DNA of 64,000 nt from Plantago ovata (GCA_028274465.1 CM051457.1:53728425-53792424), one strand, 5' to 3'. Counted from the stretch's first letter, positions 45,930 to 59,878 are shown. Notes: generated from the letters alone by a model not told the origin. A program made the numbers and translations.

Positions 45930-48900
45930 TGTCATAAGTGGACTTCCACTGATAAGACCTTGGTGAAAGGATCTGCCACGTTGTCCGTGGTGGAGACACG
46001 TTCTATACTAACTTCTCCTCTATCTATAATCTCACGTATAACGTGATATTTTCTAAGTACATGTTTGTTCTTGTTTGTATATCTAGGCTCCCTAGCTTGA
46101 GCGACGGCGCCCGTATTGTCACAATAAATCGTTATTGGACTGGAAGCAGGAACAACCCTCAATTCCTTCAAGAACTCTGAAATCCAGACAGCTTCTTTCG
46201 AAGCTTCTGATGTAGCAATGTACTCGGCTTCTGTGGATGAGTCAGCAACCGTGGCTTGCTTAGAACTCTTCCAGCAGACAGCTCATCCGTTCAATTTGAA
46301 TACGTATCCTGTCTGTGACTTAAAGTCATCAGGATCTGATTCAAATCCAGCGTCGACATACCCAGACATCTTTAATTCTGGTTCTCGACCAAACACCAAG
46401 AACATCTCTTTAGTCCGTCGAAGGTACTTAAGAATGTTCTTTACAGCAGTCCAGTGAGGTACTCCAGGATTCTGTTGGTCTCGACAAGTGACACTAAGCG
46501 CATATGCCACATCGGGCCTTGTGGAATTCATTGCATACATTATAGACCCTACTGCCGAAGCATAGGGCACACGACTCATTGCGTTTCTTTCTTCATCAGT
46601 TTTAGGACCATCCTTAACTAATAAGATAATCCCATGCCTAGTTGGGAGAAAGCCTCTCTTTGAGTCGTCCATCTTATAACGCTTCAGTATTTTGTCGGTG
46701 TAGGTAGACTGTGTCAATCCTAACATCCTTTTGGATCTATCTCTAAAGATCTTGATCCCTAGGATGTAGTTAACTTCACCCAAGTCCTTCATCGAGAAGG
46801 TACTTGATAACCAAACTTTAGTCTCTTCTAGCATAGAGACATTGTTTCCCATGATCAAAATGTCATCAACATAGATGATCATGAAAACGACTCCCTTTTC
46901 GCAGTGCCTAGCATAGACACAGGGATCTTCCTTGCTTCTGATGAAGTCAAACGATTTGACAGCTTCATCAAAGCGGATATTCCAGCTCCTTGACGCTTGC
47001 TTTAGCCCATAGATGGATCTCTGTAATTTGCATACAGCAGTCGGCCTGGTTTTACTAATAAAACCTTCCAGTTGTACCATATAGACCTCTTCCTCAAGGT
47101 TGCCATTGAGGAAGGCAGTCTTTACATCCATCTGCCAGATCTCATAATCATAGTAGGCAGCTATCGCAAGTAGAATTCGAATGGACTTCAAATTTGCTAC
47201 CGGTGAAAAGGTTTCATCGTAATCGATGCCATACCTTTGCGTGTAGCCTTTCGCCACAAGCCTAGCTTTGTGCGTTTGTACCTTGCCATCGGCATCTGTC
47301 TTTCGTTTAAAGACCCATTTGCACCCAATAGGTCTAACCCCTTGGGGCAAGTGTACCAAGTTTCAAACTTGATTCTGGTACATGGAGTCCATTTCCAATT
47401 CCATGGCCTCTTGCCATTTGTCTGAGTCAATATCAATTATTGCCTTTTTGTAGGTCTCGGGATCTTCCCGATCTGATAAGCCGACATCAAGTTCATTGAT
47501 GTCTTCTATCATAAGGCTTTGCTTCTGAGGTCCTTTTAGGATCCTCTTCGACCTACGGAGCTCGACTGGTTCCGGTGCTTTTCTTTCCTGGCTTCGTGTA
47601 ACACGAACATTATCAGTGGGCACCGATGCAGCTGGTCGCGGGGCGCGACTCTGTTCCCTTGCGGGAGGCTGCTCTTGTGCAAATTTGCACATGTTGGTTG
47701 ACAACGGGTTCTATTGGTGTGGTTTCAACTGTTGATCTAATGACAGGACTCCCACTGACTATGACATGCCTAGCAAGTGTCATATCATTACCCTTGTCTG
47801 CTTCGAAAGCTCCCACTGAACTTGAGCCCAAATCGGAAGATTTAGAGACCTCATGTTTGCGCGTGTCAAAGTCTTGAATTTCTTCAAGTTCTATCATGTC
47901 ATCTAACCTCTCTTCTTCGAGGTATTCAGCTTCTAAAAACTTGATGTTTCTAGATACGATCACCTTTTGATCTTCAGCATGATAGAATTCATAGCCTCTC
48001 GTCTGACGAGGATAGCCTATGAAATATACTTTGACACCCTTGGCATCTAACTTATCAGTGAGCATCAGTTTGACTATCGCAGGACAGCCCCAAGGTCTAA
48101 GATAGCCCAGTGAGGGCTTCTTTCCCTTCCATAACTCATTAGGAGTTTTCTCCACTGATTTAGATGGTACACGGTTCAGAATGTAGATTGCAGTTTGTAG
48201 TGCATATCCCCACAAATATTTTGGAAGAGTCGAGAATCCAATCATTTATCTTACGATGTCTAACAGGGTTCGATTCCTCCTCTCAGACACACCATTTAAC
48301 TGTGGTGTTCCAGGAGGATTCCATTGCGATTGAATTCCATTTTCCTTCAAGTAGTCGATAAATTCTTCACTAAGGTATTCACCTCCTCGATCTGATCGAA
48401 GAGTGACTATCCTTAGGTTCAATTCATTCTCGACCTCATTCCTAAACTCCTTGAATTTCCCAAAGATCTCGGATTTATTCTTCATAAGATAAATATATCC
48501 ATACCTTGAGAAATCGTCAGTAAAGGTAACGAAGTAAGGATAACCCCCACGCGCATGGACTTTAAAAGGTCCACATACATCGATATGTATGAGCTCTAAG
48601 CAGCGAGTGGCACGAACACCTTGTCCAACAAAAGGTTTGTTCGTCATCGTACCCTCAACACATGATTCGCATGTACCATATGATTCAAAATCAAATGGTT
48701 CTAAGTAGTCCAACTTCCTTAGTCTTTGAATCCATGTTTCATTGATATGGCCTAGCCGACAATTCCATAGATAAGATGGATTATTCTTCCTACTTGAAGA
48801 CGGTTGTTTGTTATGTATTGGAAATAAAGGTAGACTACTTTGCAAAATATATAAACCATTCCTTAAACGAGCTTTTCCATAATACTGATCGTTTAATGAA

Positions 48901-50110
48901 AAATAACAAGTATTATTCGCAAATCGAAAGGAAAAACCCATATTGTCTAACAATGAAATGGAAATAATATTTCTGACAATGGATGGAACAAAATAAACAT
49001 TATCAAGTTCTAAACATTGTCCCGAAGGTAAATCTATCTTGCAGCGTCCAACGCGTTTGGCTTCAACTGGATTGTCGTTCCAAACATGCAAGTCGATTTC
49101 ACCTTGCTTGACTAGCCTATGATCAATTAGCCCCTGCACATTATTACAAATGTGTGAGCCACAGGCTGTATCTAATACCCAACCATTGGAGTCAAAAGTA
49201 GTCATGTTCATTTCAATAACAAACATACCTGAGCCAGAAGCCGGTGGCTTCTTAGCTTGATCTGCCCTAAGCTTAGGGCAATCTTTCTTCCAATGTCCTT
49301 TCTGCTTACAGAAAAGACATTCATCTGTGCGCACCCTTCCGCTTCTATTGAACTTCCTTTTCTGGTTCGGACGCTTAGGCTTATCACTCCAAGTGTTAGC
49401 CTTGGCTCCCGACTTTCCCTTACCCTTAGCACCTTCGTTTCTCGGGTTTGGGTTAGACGGTTGCCCAACAAGCATGATCGACTTTTCCTTCTTAGGAAGA
49501 GTTTGATCATATGTCTTCAGCAGATTATGAAGTTCAGGCAGTGTTACGTCCTTCGCATTCATCGTGTAGTTAATGATGAACTGCAAATACAAACTCGGCA
49601 ATGATTGAAGGACAAAGATCACCATGATCTTGTTCTCTAGCTTAACGCCGGCATCGGCAAGCTTTTCAAAGAGACCAATCATTTTGAGAACATGCTCAGA
49701 CATGTTCCCTCCTTCACTGAGCTTGCATCTGTGTATCTCTTTGATCAAATCAAATTCAACACTTCTAGCTGTCGTCTTAAAGAGCGACTCAAGATGCTTC
49801 AGCATCTCATACGACAACATGCTTTCATGTTGCCTCTGCAGCTCATTGCTCATTGCCGCCAGCATAATACACTGCGCGGATCTAGCATCCTCAAGATGCT
49901 TATCAAACTTTGCCTTGTTGGCTTGATTCCAAGCAGCAACCTGATCGGCAGTCTGATTTTCGGGGCACACGGGAATGACCTCGTCCAAGGCGTACTCAAT
50001 CTTTTCGTACCTCAGCACCAAACGTATATTCCTGATCCAATCTAGAAAGTTTGATCCGGTCAAAATTTGCTTCTCTAAGACAGCACGGAGCGAGATACTC
50101 GCGATTTCTA
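45930..50110 (-). pseudogene. Copia B gag-pol polyprotein region (fossil, broken)
   Basis: Minus-strand order: gag with zinc knuckle CLFCKQKGHWKKDC (about 50100-49280), protease region with VLDTACGSHICNN, GAG-pre-integrase (about 48780-48700), integrase core (about 48650-48230, [13 protein letters not shown]), reverse transcriptase (about 47360-46820, [16 protein letters not shown] and YVDDILIM) and RNase H (about 46400-45950). Long stretches are readable, but about four breaks prevent a full polyprotein. Very close to Copia A throughout. Confidence 0.85.
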
Positions 50111-50667
50111 ATATCCTAAGGAGAAATAATATAGAACGAAAATAATAAATCAACTATTGAAATATTACTTCTAAATACACAGTCAACATAACTAAACAAC
50201 AAGGTCCTTTAGCTGTTTAGCTCCCACTATTTTCACATATGCTTGCCCCCACAACAAACATACGGGTAATGTCCAACAAGTTACCGTAGTGGCCAAGATC
50301 CAAATCCATACTATGCTATACTCCAACGGGGGATGGTCGCATAGCATAATATGACCGGTAGGACTATCCAATTGCGTCACGCAACTCTTGGTTGTTAAAT
50401 CTAATTTAACCCGATGCCCTACATACTGTACCTATCGAGGTCGCTAGATACAATATGCAGTAAGTCATAACCATAGGCTTAATCTAATCTGACGATCACT
50501 GCGAGTCTGTAAGACGAGGTCGCCAATACAAGAAAACGCAATGAAAGTTCAGAGTTAAAGCACCCTATAGAAAGCATCTCAGAAATACATACATATATAT
50601 ATATCTGTACTTATATTGGATGGGGCTTGTCGCTTGAGGGTTGTTATGAGTCATCTAAAAACAAATA

Positions 50668-50832
50668 AGGGCGCCGCCTACCCATCATGTATGAACGGTC
50701 TACACGTAATGGATGCCGCCTATCCATTCTAGTTCTAAACGCGGTCAAGCACATAATGGGTGCCGCCTACCCATACATAAAATATGCGGTCCGACATATA
50801 AGAGGGCGCCGCCTACCCTCGCATGCATAGCG
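50668..50832. repeat. Minisatellite in the Copia B leader
   Basis: Four units of about 40-60 bases around the core GGGCGCCGCCTACCC, with more unit copies than the matching place in Copia A. Confidence 0.65.
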
Positions 50833-51334
50833 GTCGAACGGAAAGTAAAATACTTGGTATTTAAACATGCATTGTCAAACAATAGCATATCGAGCATACA
50901 AAACAAGTGGTAGCCTATGTGGATGCCAAATGATTTCATAATTTCATTATGAAAATTATAATCCCATACTTATAATGTCTATGAAATAATTGAAAATTTG
51001 AACTAGATTGAAAAATTAAAAATTCTATTGACCAAGTAGCAATTTTCGAAAACCCGAAGGACTTAATTGTAATTTTTTGAAACCTTGGAGGTGTTAAATC
51101 TAAAATTCAAAAGTAGAGGAACTAATTTGCAATAAACAATAAATTGATAAATTACAAATAAGCCCTTTAACTTTATACTAATTAAATTTAACCCCTCTAG
51201 TTAAAAACCATTACAATTAAATCATATTTATATTTCAAATATAAAATTCAATCCTCAAAATTTTCAAAATTCTATTTTGGGTCCAACCCAGAAAATATAT
51301 ATATATATTAAAACATGGGACCTAGTCCCGTCCC

Positions 51335-51463
51335 CACGGTGCCTGCGGCCCCGGGCGCCCGGCGCCCGCGGCACGTAGGCATGGGCGCCGCGGCCGCAGG
51401 CGCCCGGCGCCCTAGGCGCACGGGCGCCTGCGTCCGCAGGCGCGGGTGCCTGCGTCGCGGGCA
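51335..51463. repeat. GC-rich block of the Copia B leader, first half
   Basis: Made of GGCGCC/CGCCTGCG variants. The second half lies at 59879-59972 beyond TRG2. Confidence 0.75.
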
Positions 51464-52775
51464 TGATGAATGTCTATTTTACACTTTTATTTGAGTCTTT
51501 TTCACCTATTTTAGCTATCCTCTATGATAATTTAGCTATATTTTAGTGCATTTTATTAGAATAGTATCACGTTTCCCTTTAGTTTTTATTTTACAGGTTT
51601 TGGTTGAAAAACGAGGATTTCCGGGAAATTATATTGAAGTTGAGAAGGAATTGGTGTTCCAGAAGCCTATTTGGAGTATCTGAAGGTTTCCGGATAGGAT
51701 TTGGAGTCTAGGGGTCGAATCTGGAGATTAGAAGGCCACTAGAAGTCAGAAACCGAGTCCGAAAAGGGGAAGAAATCCAAAAACGCGTCCAAAATACGGA
51801 ATTCCGCGAATTTTACTCCCGGGCGAATCGCCCGGGACGTGGGTCGAATCGCCCCACACCAGACGAATCGCCCGGTTTGTGGGGCCCTTCGCCCCACACA
51901 AATTCGAGGCCTATATATAGTTGTTCAGTTTTTTCCGAAATTCATACTTTTCTAGACCTATTCTCTCACCTTTCTCTGTAGTTTTAGGTAGGAACTTCCC
52001 AGAGCCTGTTCTGGGGGTTCGTAGCTTAGGAGATACTTTTTCATAGCAGTTTGGAGCTTGTAAGATCGCGATTCTTCGGAGACTGACAACCTTCGGTAAC
52101 ATTGTATCTTACGGTTTATTCTACTTATTTTTATATATCTTTCAACATGTTTTCTTCTATGATTTCTGTTGATTGCATGACAACTATGAGTAGCTAAACT
52201 TATCGTTGGTGGTAGTATGTAAATTCTTAGCGAAGGGTTGATAATCATGCTAATGGCTATATCGCGCATTATACTCCGTGTTATTTCTTTATTTCGTTGA
52301 TCAGGCGCAACCTATATCTTCGTATGTTGATTAATTATTATGCACGATTGGACCCTCGTCGACCTATGCATATCTATATCTTCGTAGTGTTGAATAATTA
52401 CGGAACACAACTGGACAATAATGTTTGACCTGTCAGTATCTATATCTTCGTAGTGTTTAATAATTACAACAGGACAATTGATTGATCAAAGATCTCCATG
52501 CAAAACCGAGGAATTTACGCATGATTATTAACCCGTTATGCTTTGAAGGACCACACTATCACCAATCTCCATTATCTGTTAGAAAAACCTTTGCTATAAC
52601 GTCTGCTGTTTTATATTCTTTAATTAAATTAGATAAAACTAGTTATAGTCCTTAGAGAACGACACTCGAGGTCATTCTACTGCTACACTACGGTTTTCGT
52701 TGTAGTCGTGAATTGCCTTTGGCTAAATAACAAATTTATTTGATTAATCGGGACCCGACAACTCTCGGTTCATCA
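51464..52775 (+). repeat. 5' LTR of TRG2
   Basis: 1312 bp. Palindrome cluster (GGGCGAATCGCCC types) at about 51820-51899, TATA box CTATATATAG at 51911-51920. Contains three copies of the short segment ATATCTTCGTA(G/T)(T/G) near 52315-52455. Confidence 0.9.
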
Positions 52776-52778
52776 AAT

Positions 52779-52796
52779 TGGCGCCGTTGCCGGGGA
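52779..52796 (+). other. Primer-binding site of TRG2
   Basis: TGGCGCCGTTGCCGGGGA, the Athila-type form, three bases after the LTR. Confidence 0.85.
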
Positions 52797-52920
52797 CTAT
52801 ACTCCTTTTTTCTGTTTAATTTGTTTATATTTTCAGCATTCAATTCCTAATTCTATTAGTTTTAGTTTTCCTTTTTAATCTCTCTCTGATACTGCTTTCC
52901 TAGTCTGTTACAGATAGTGT

Positions 52921-55078
52921 ATGCCACATACACGATCTAGGGGAACACCGCTTGCTGATTCAATTGCTGAGATCGACAGAGTCTACCACCAGAGAAGGCG
53001 ACTACTTCAAAGGCTTGAGCTAGAGGAAATAGAGGATACCGATTTCTCTGAATCTCTACACAGTCGTTTCAAGGAAATCGACGGAATGGCAGAAGCTAGA
53101 CCACTGAAAGCATGGGTTCAACCCTCCAAGGATCGTATGAGGGGACCGGCGATTGTTCTTTCGTCTGCAACTCGAGATCTGGAAATCAAGAACCACGCAT
53201 TCCAACAACTCCCGAGGTTCTATGGCTTATCAAGGGAAGATGTGATGGGGTACTTGCATGATATCGATGATTTCGTCAACCAACTCCCACGACCCGGAGC
53301 TGAAATAACAACGGATGAGTTGAGGATGAAGGTTTTTGCTATGGGACTTGGCGACAGAGCCAAGTCATGGTTGAGTTCTCTACCAGCAGGCTCGCTGGAC
53401 ACTTGGGAGAAGGTTTTTTCAGCTTTCATGGAAAAATACTTCCTTCACACCTTGACTACCGCGCTAAAGGCGCAAATCACTTGATTCAAGCAGGACTATG
53501 ATGAGACCATCTACACCGCGTTTGAGAGGTTCCAAGATCTCACGAACAAGTGCCCTCACCATGGTTTTGAACTTTCCGACCTAGTCCAACACTTCTACAA
53601 TGGACTAACCTTCGAGAACCAACAAGTGGTGGATTTCCAATGCCGAGGCAATATTTGGGAGGAAACTGCAGAAGCCGTCTGGGCAGTTTTCGAAAGGCTT
53701 GCTAAGGGTTCGCAGTTCAAGGACCCAAGAGCGATGGTTAGGAGACGTGGACCTGAAGCTCCACCGACTCAAGAAGCCCCTATGTATAGGGGTAATGGGG
53801 ATCCATTCGAGTGCTTTACCAACGAATTGAAGCAAGTCCTCAAGAGCGCCACTGGAACAACTGTTTCGAACGAAGTATGCAGAATATGCAAGAACTATGG
53901 GCATGGGGCTCATATGTGTAGATCGGAGCTTGCGTATGATGATGGCAACTGGGCTCGAGGAGGCGAAGAGGAAGCCTTTGCTACGGAGTTTGGTACTCAA
54001 GAGGCTAGCTATGGACAAGACGGTAGGAATCCTCGAGGTGGATTTTGGAGAAGAGGGTTCCGAAACAATCAAGGATATGCACCGGCTAGCCAAACTTATG
54101 GACCTAACCAAGACCGTAGTAGGCTTAACTATGGTAATGATCACTGCGAAAACCCCGCTCCGAAAGACCCACCGAAGTCGAAGTCTGCTCAACTGATGGA
54201 GAACTTGCAAAAGATGGTCGATCACACCCAAAGTTTTCTCAAACGTTATGAAGAAGATTCTGAGAAGACTAGAGCGAGACTTGATAGGTTGGAAGAGAGC
54301 ACTAGGCTTGCCCATCAAAAGATGCAAGAATTGATCGACCGAGGAGCAAGTAGGGAACAAGGCAAACTGCCTAGCAACACTGAGAAGTCGAATTCCATTA
54401 CATTGGCTGGTGATCTACCTGACGAAATCACCATCAAGAAGGTTGCTAAGTGCGAGTGTTGCAAGAAGGAAGTACTACCACAGGCTAAGGAAGAAGAGAA
54501 GGACCTTGGTTCTGATGATAGTGAAGAGGAGCAAGAGGATCCCGAGCCACTCCCTAAAAGTTTCGATGTTAAGGTTGGAATTGGTGAGCTTGAAGATGTC
54601 CGAGCCACACTAGAACGAGATCCTACTCTAACGTGCTCCCTTTGAATGTGTTTGAAAAGAGTAGCCTTGGAAAACTATCTGAGCATAGGGCTATTGTGCA
54701 ACTGGCGGATGGATCCTTTGTAAGACCCGAAGGCGTTGTGAAAAATGTGTTGGTCAAGATTGGTGAAGCTTCTGTATACACCAATTTTGTAGTTATGCCG
54801 GCGTCTGCACCTGGGACGGGGATGTCATTCTCTTGGGGCGAACGTTCTTGACTAAGCTACGCTCCGTGATGGACATCTACCAAAGAACTTGTACTATTGA
54901 AGTGGATGGCAAGCAACACGTGTTGCAAGCCATATCTGATCCACCTGATCCGCCTGATATTTCTTACACTACTCACTACTGTGGTCTTGCAGCCTATGTT
55001 CTTTCTTATTCACAGGTTCGTGGCATGAAGAGGAAACCAATGAAGGGGAAGTCTAGTACCCACAGAAAGAAGAGCTAG
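52921..55078 (+). pseudogene. TRG2 gag-protease (fossil, broken)
   Basis: Starts MPHTRSRGTPLADSIAEIDR, with the capsid motif GLGDRAKSWLSSLPAGSL, FERFQDL.NKCPHHG, zinc knuckle CRICKNYGHGAHMC (about 53878-53919) and a protease region with YTNFVVMPAS. The end is at 55078, as in TRG1. About two breaks. The clear start here helps to place the less clear start of TRG1. Confidence 0.85.
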
Positions 55079-56175
55079 GCGCAGACAGGAGTCGATTCAA
55101 AGACTTTAAACAATGGCGCTATCCGGGAGGCAACCCGGAGTTTTTATCGCTTTCTTTACCGCGTTATTGCATGCATTCATTCTTGAACAATTTGCTTCTC
55201 ATATGTGAATTTTTTCATCTCTGTGTCGTATGTGCTTATGTTTGAGTGATATTTTTCGAGTGGTTTTATGAAAAAATTGGTTTCGGGGATTAAAAACCGC
55301 GTTTTCTGTCAAAAAGACCGTCTCCCCACATCGGGGAGCGGGGGGCGAATCGCCCCGTTTGGGGCGACTCGCCCCACACTGGGGGCGACTCGCCCCACGG
55401 CCTCTGGAGATAAAAAACGCGGATCTCCCCTTCTTTACCTCATTTTCTTCATTCTCTACACCTTCTTCTCTCCAAAAACCGAGAATTGCGAAATTAACTT
55501 CAAAACCTCATAACTTCTTCATTCCTTCACCAAATTTAGTGTTCTTTAGCTTCAATCGAAGCCTATTACATGATCTATCTTTTCATCCGAACAGATTTCA
55601 CCCTAGTGCATTAGTTTTTCAGATCTGAGGTATCTTCTTATGAACCCTAATTTTTCAAATTTGGGGGTTTTCTAATTTGAGCTTCAATTATGTTTATATG
55701 ATGCATGGGTAGGTTGTTTGTGTGATTAGAAGCTTTATTTACTATCAATTGCATGCTCAATTATGCTTGGATTGTTGATTTGGGAATTTTGCTACTAGAT
55801 GATATATCTTGTTATGCAATATATCTTTATCTTTGATTTCTTGCATATGATTATGTTTATTGATGTAATGATGATGGATTTGATGATAGAATGCTTAATT
55901 GGTGAGTATGAGGGTTTATGATGCTAGAATTTTTCGCTACTATGGTGTGAATTGAGCCTAGTTATCTAGGTTATTGGTTGTCTAGTAAGAGCATAATGTG
56001 ATGTATTGCATGTAGTAGTTACATTGGTATGTTGATGTTGAAGAAGCTAGGCTAGACATTAAATGTTTGGGGAGCTCGATTGTTGATATTATCACTTGTG
56101 TGTTTCATTCTTACACTAGCATATGCATGAGTCAGTTTTGTGTCATACGAGGTACTAACTATTGTTTGTAGGAAC
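55079..56175 (+). promoter_or_regulatory. Promoter-like cluster, leader and possible intron in TRG2
   Basis: Palindrome cluster at about 55318-55400 (GGGGCGAATCGCCCC, GGGGCGACTCGCCCC twice), then GATAAAAAACG as a weak TATA candidate (about 55407) and a CT-rich leader. A donor GAG|GTATCT (GT at 55630) and acceptor TTTGTAG (AG at 56170-56171) would bound a 542-base intron ending just before GAACCATGCC. The layout and intron length match TRG1 (4333-5202). Confidence 0.45.
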
Positions 56176-57003
56176 CATGCCAAGGGAAAGGAGCATTCTC
56201 GTATGATTACTATGAAGTATTGGAGGGGGATCGATTACAACCATGTCAAGAAGAGTGACCTCGTTAGATGTGCGTTCGAGCCACGGGGTCTTGCAACAAC
56301 GTCGTGGATTATCCAAGAGGAGGAGGTAGAGTACACCTGGAGTAAGGACTCCTATGCCTATTCATGCACCACCGAAGGGACAGAAACCATTATTACGTTA
56401 GCAATCCATCACAAGGACTGCAAAGTTCGAGTGAACTGGAAGGCACCGGGACAATCTCGCCGCGACGGATTCAATCTTGAGTTCGCAGTTGCTAGAAGGT
56501 TTCGAAGCGCTAGCTTGGTTCCAAAATATAATGACATGGGTGCCCGGCCCCTCTTAGGGGTGCCCCTTGCCTGCCTCTAAAGGGAGCATCATATAGACAT
56601 CGGGAGCATCAACTGTAGAGAATGTGGTCGACATAGGAAAAAATGGAAGACAACCTCTGAATACCCGAGCAGCTCGCTGTAACCTCCACGGGGTGTAAAA
56701 CATTGGAGAGGGAGGCTCTGATACCACTGCCCTTTCCCCTTCAACAGTTCACAACCTATTGGAGAGATACCGGGTGGAAGATTCCATAACAGAGGCGGCC
56801 AATCTTGAAGATTCTCTTCGACACTGCAACTCTACTAGTGAAGATGTGCGTGACAGTAGTGACAATGAAGACAATAGGGACAATGATGATACAGATGGAG
56901 GAGTTGTTCCTATCCGGCCTATAAATGGAACTACCGCGCATACCAGAAGACCTGATGACACCCTATAAGGCTCCCAGAGCAGTCCCAATAACTCACAAGC
57001 AAC
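56176..57003 (+). pseudogene. TRG2 second ORF region, diverged (fossil)
   Basis: Occupies the place of the TRG1 second ORF, between nearly identical flanks (GGAACCATGCC on the left, TACTCAGCCGACCGAGGCCA on the right). The translated part, for example SYAYSCTTEGTETIITLAIH, is only distantly similar to the TRG1 protein (SYVYSRATRRIGSDITDVIC). The region is shorter and broken, and no functional protein is expected. Confidence 0.6.
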
Positions 57004-58567
57004 ATACTCAGCCGACCGAGGCCAAACCATGCGGTAACATCTAGTATCACATCTTATTTCCTCATTTTCTTAGTGCTAGGGACTAGCGTGAATTTCATGA
57101 GGGGGGATGGGATTTAAGTGATCTAATGTTGTTAGTTTGGATCTTGGTATTGGTAGGATGAGTATAGTACCTGCATGTTTTATCCATCTACATTTGCATT
57201 TGCACGTTTACTACTTTCTTAGATTTTTTTTAGGTTGCATTCACTACATTCATCCTAGGATAGTCTTGCATGTTTTATATGGAGTTTATTGCCGAATTTT
57301 TTGAACTTTTTTATTGGATAGATCAACTAACTATGCCTTTAATCATATGCTTCATCTCTATGAATTTGTTTGAGGTTTTTCTCGCTTGGCTCGTCACATT
57401 TATGTATTGCACTTAGTTAAGCTTGGTAGTCTCGACATCACTTAGTGGTGTTTTCTCTACTGCGGTTCACGAAGGCCTTTATAATAGGATGATGCATGTT
57501 AGGGTCTTATGGTTGTTTTCCCGAGTAATTATGTACCTAAGCGGCAACAAGTCTTCACCATGCTTTGAGATTGCTAAATGCCTAGGAAGGAGGTAGTGTG
57601 AGGTTGTGTGATCCTTTGTTTATAACCTATTCTTTCGAATAGGTTTGGGGAGGGGGTTGCACCATCATTAGACTTGTTTTTCATTTTCCATTTCCGTATC
57701 GTGAGTTTATTTTTCCTTTTCCGTAAATTTTGTACTCCAACCTATTCTTTCGAATAGGTTTGGGGAAGTCGTGTGAGTCATTTTCTCTCTTTTTGTTATG
57801 CTACTGCTGGCTAAAAAAAAATTGAAAAAAAAAGAAAAATTCCAGAAAAAAGAAAAATTCCAGAAAAAAAAAAAGAAACTGGAAAGAAAAAAAAAAGAAA
57901 AAAAAGAGAAAAACCCCAAAAAAGTAAAGGAGGGTCCAAAAAAAAAGAAAGCCAAATAGCAGTTTAGCAAAGTGTTGTGTCACATTTTCTAATTCTTGTA
58001 ATGTTCGTAATCGTGTTGTAATTTTCTATTTTTTGTCTTTTGTTGTTGAGTGTCATCTGTTCTAAACCACCCTCGTCCTGCCATTCAGAAATTGGTGAAT
58101 AGCTTAAGACTTTACTTAAGAGATGGGTAGAATAGGGGAGTGTTATCTTTTATAGGGAACCCTCCTTCGTTTGATGAGAGCCAATACTGGTTCGACCTCT
58201 TTGAGGAAAAGTCTTAACATGGTGGAACAGCAGTAAGTCCTCAGTTTCATAGGCACGGGACAACCATTCGTATCTTAGCATGTTTCATTACGTCGTCACT
58301 GACTAGGTCCAGGTAGAGAATGTTACGAGAGACTATCTTGTCTTGACATAAGTGCTTATGTGGATGTATATAAGTCAATCGAGGTATTCTTCAACCTATG
58401 TTCATACTTTGATTTATATGGTTTTTGTTCATATGTTTTTTTTGATAGATTCAGTAGATTAGTTCATTTTATTTGGCATGAGACTCCATTTTGTGTCTTG
58501 CATTGTTTTTTGCATTAGAGTCTAGCTTAGTTGCTTGACAACAAGCAAATGTTCGGTTTGGGGAGTT
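57004..58567 (+). other. TRG2 3' noncoding region with hairpins and purine tract
   Basis: Collinear with 6550-8228 of TRG1 except that the 161-base tandem duplication is single here. Hairpins AACCTATTC-TTTC-GAATAGGTT at 57624-57645 and 57739-57760; A/G tract at about 57812-57955. Confidence 0.7.
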
Positions 58568-59878
58568 TGATGAATGTGTATTTTACACTTTCATTTGAGT
58601 CTTTTTCACCTATTTTAGCTATCCTCTATGATAATTTAGCTATATTTTAGTGCATTTTATTAGAATAGTGTCACGTTTCCCTCTAGTTTTTATTTTACAA
58701 GTTTTGGTTGAAAAACGAGGATTTCCGGGCAATTATATTGAAGTTGACAAGGAATTGGTGTTCCAGAAGCCTATTTGGAGTATCTGAAGATTTCCGGATA
58801 GGATTTGGAGTCTAGGGGTCGAATCTGGAGATTAGAACGCCACTAGAAGTCAGAAACCGAGTCCGAAAAGGGGAAGAAATCAAAAAATGCGTCGAAAATG
58901 CGGAATTCCGTGAATTTTACTCCCGGGAGAATCGCCTGGGACGTGGGGCGAATCGCCCCACACCAGGCGAATCGCCCGGTGTGTGGGGCCCTTCGCCCCA
59001 CACAAATTCGAGGCCTATATATAGTTGCTCAGTTTTTCTCCGAAATTCATACTTTTCCAGACCTATTCTCTCACCTTTCTCTGTAGTTTTAGGTAGGAAC
59101 TTCCCATAGCCTGTTCTGGGGGTTCGTAGCTTAGGAGATACTTTTTCATAGCAGTTTGGAGCTTGTAAGATCGCGATTTTTCGGAGACTGACAACCTTCG
59201 GTAACATTGTATCTTACAGTTTATTCTACTTATTTTTATATATCTTTCAACATGTTCTTCTATGATTTCTGTTGATTGCATGACAACTATGAGTAGCTAA
59301 ACTTATCGTTGGTGGTAGTATGTGAATTCTTAGCGAAGGGTTGATAATCATGCTAATGGCTATATCGCGCATTATACTCCGTGTTATTTCTTTATTTCGT
59401 TGATCAGGCGCAACCTATATCTTCGTATGTTGATTAATTATTATGCACGATTGGACCCTCGTCGACCTATGCATATCTATATCTTCGTAGTGTTGAATAA
59501 TTACGGAACACAATTGGACAATATTGTTTGACCTGTCAGTATCTATATCTTCGTAGTGTTTAATAATTACAACAGGACAATTGATTGATCAAAGATCTCC
59601 ATGCAAAACCGAGGAATTTACGCATGATTATTAACCCGTTATGCTTTGAAGGACCATACTATCACCAATATCCATTATCTGTTAGAAAAACCTTTGCTAT
59701 ACCGTCTGCTGTTTTATATTCTTTAATTGAATTAGATAAAACTAGTTATAGTCCTTAGAGAACGACACTCGAGGTCATTCTACTGCTACACTACGGTTTT
59801 TGTTGTTGTCATGAATTTCCTTTGGCTAAATAACAAATTTATTTGATTAATCGGGACCCGACAACTCTCGGTTCATCA
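58568..59878 (+). repeat. 3' LTR of TRG2
   Basis: 1311 bp, TGATGAATG to TTCATCA, followed by target duplication GGGCA (59879-59883). Confidence 0.9.

Larger units (their letters stand above)
51464..59878 (+). mobile_element. Non-autonomous Ty3/gypsy-type element TRG2, inside Copia B
   Basis: LTRs 51464-52775 and 58568-59878 with TG...CA ends and target duplication GGGCA (51459-51463 and 59879-59883). It has the same architecture as TRG1: PBS, gag-protease (52921-55078), spacer with a palindrome cluster and possible intron, a second ORF region, then a noncoding stretch with two hairpins and a purine tract. No RT or integrase. The LTRs differ at only a few sites per hundred bases by eye, and by one base in length, so it is younger than TRG1. 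Gag-protease is broken by about two changes, and the second ORF region is strongly altered. Confidence 0.9.

Noticed and set aside
53605-54360. 251-codon minus-strand ORF in TRG2 (and the similar one at 2482-3232)
   Set aside because: Antisense shadow of the gag region, preserved only because the gag sequence is.
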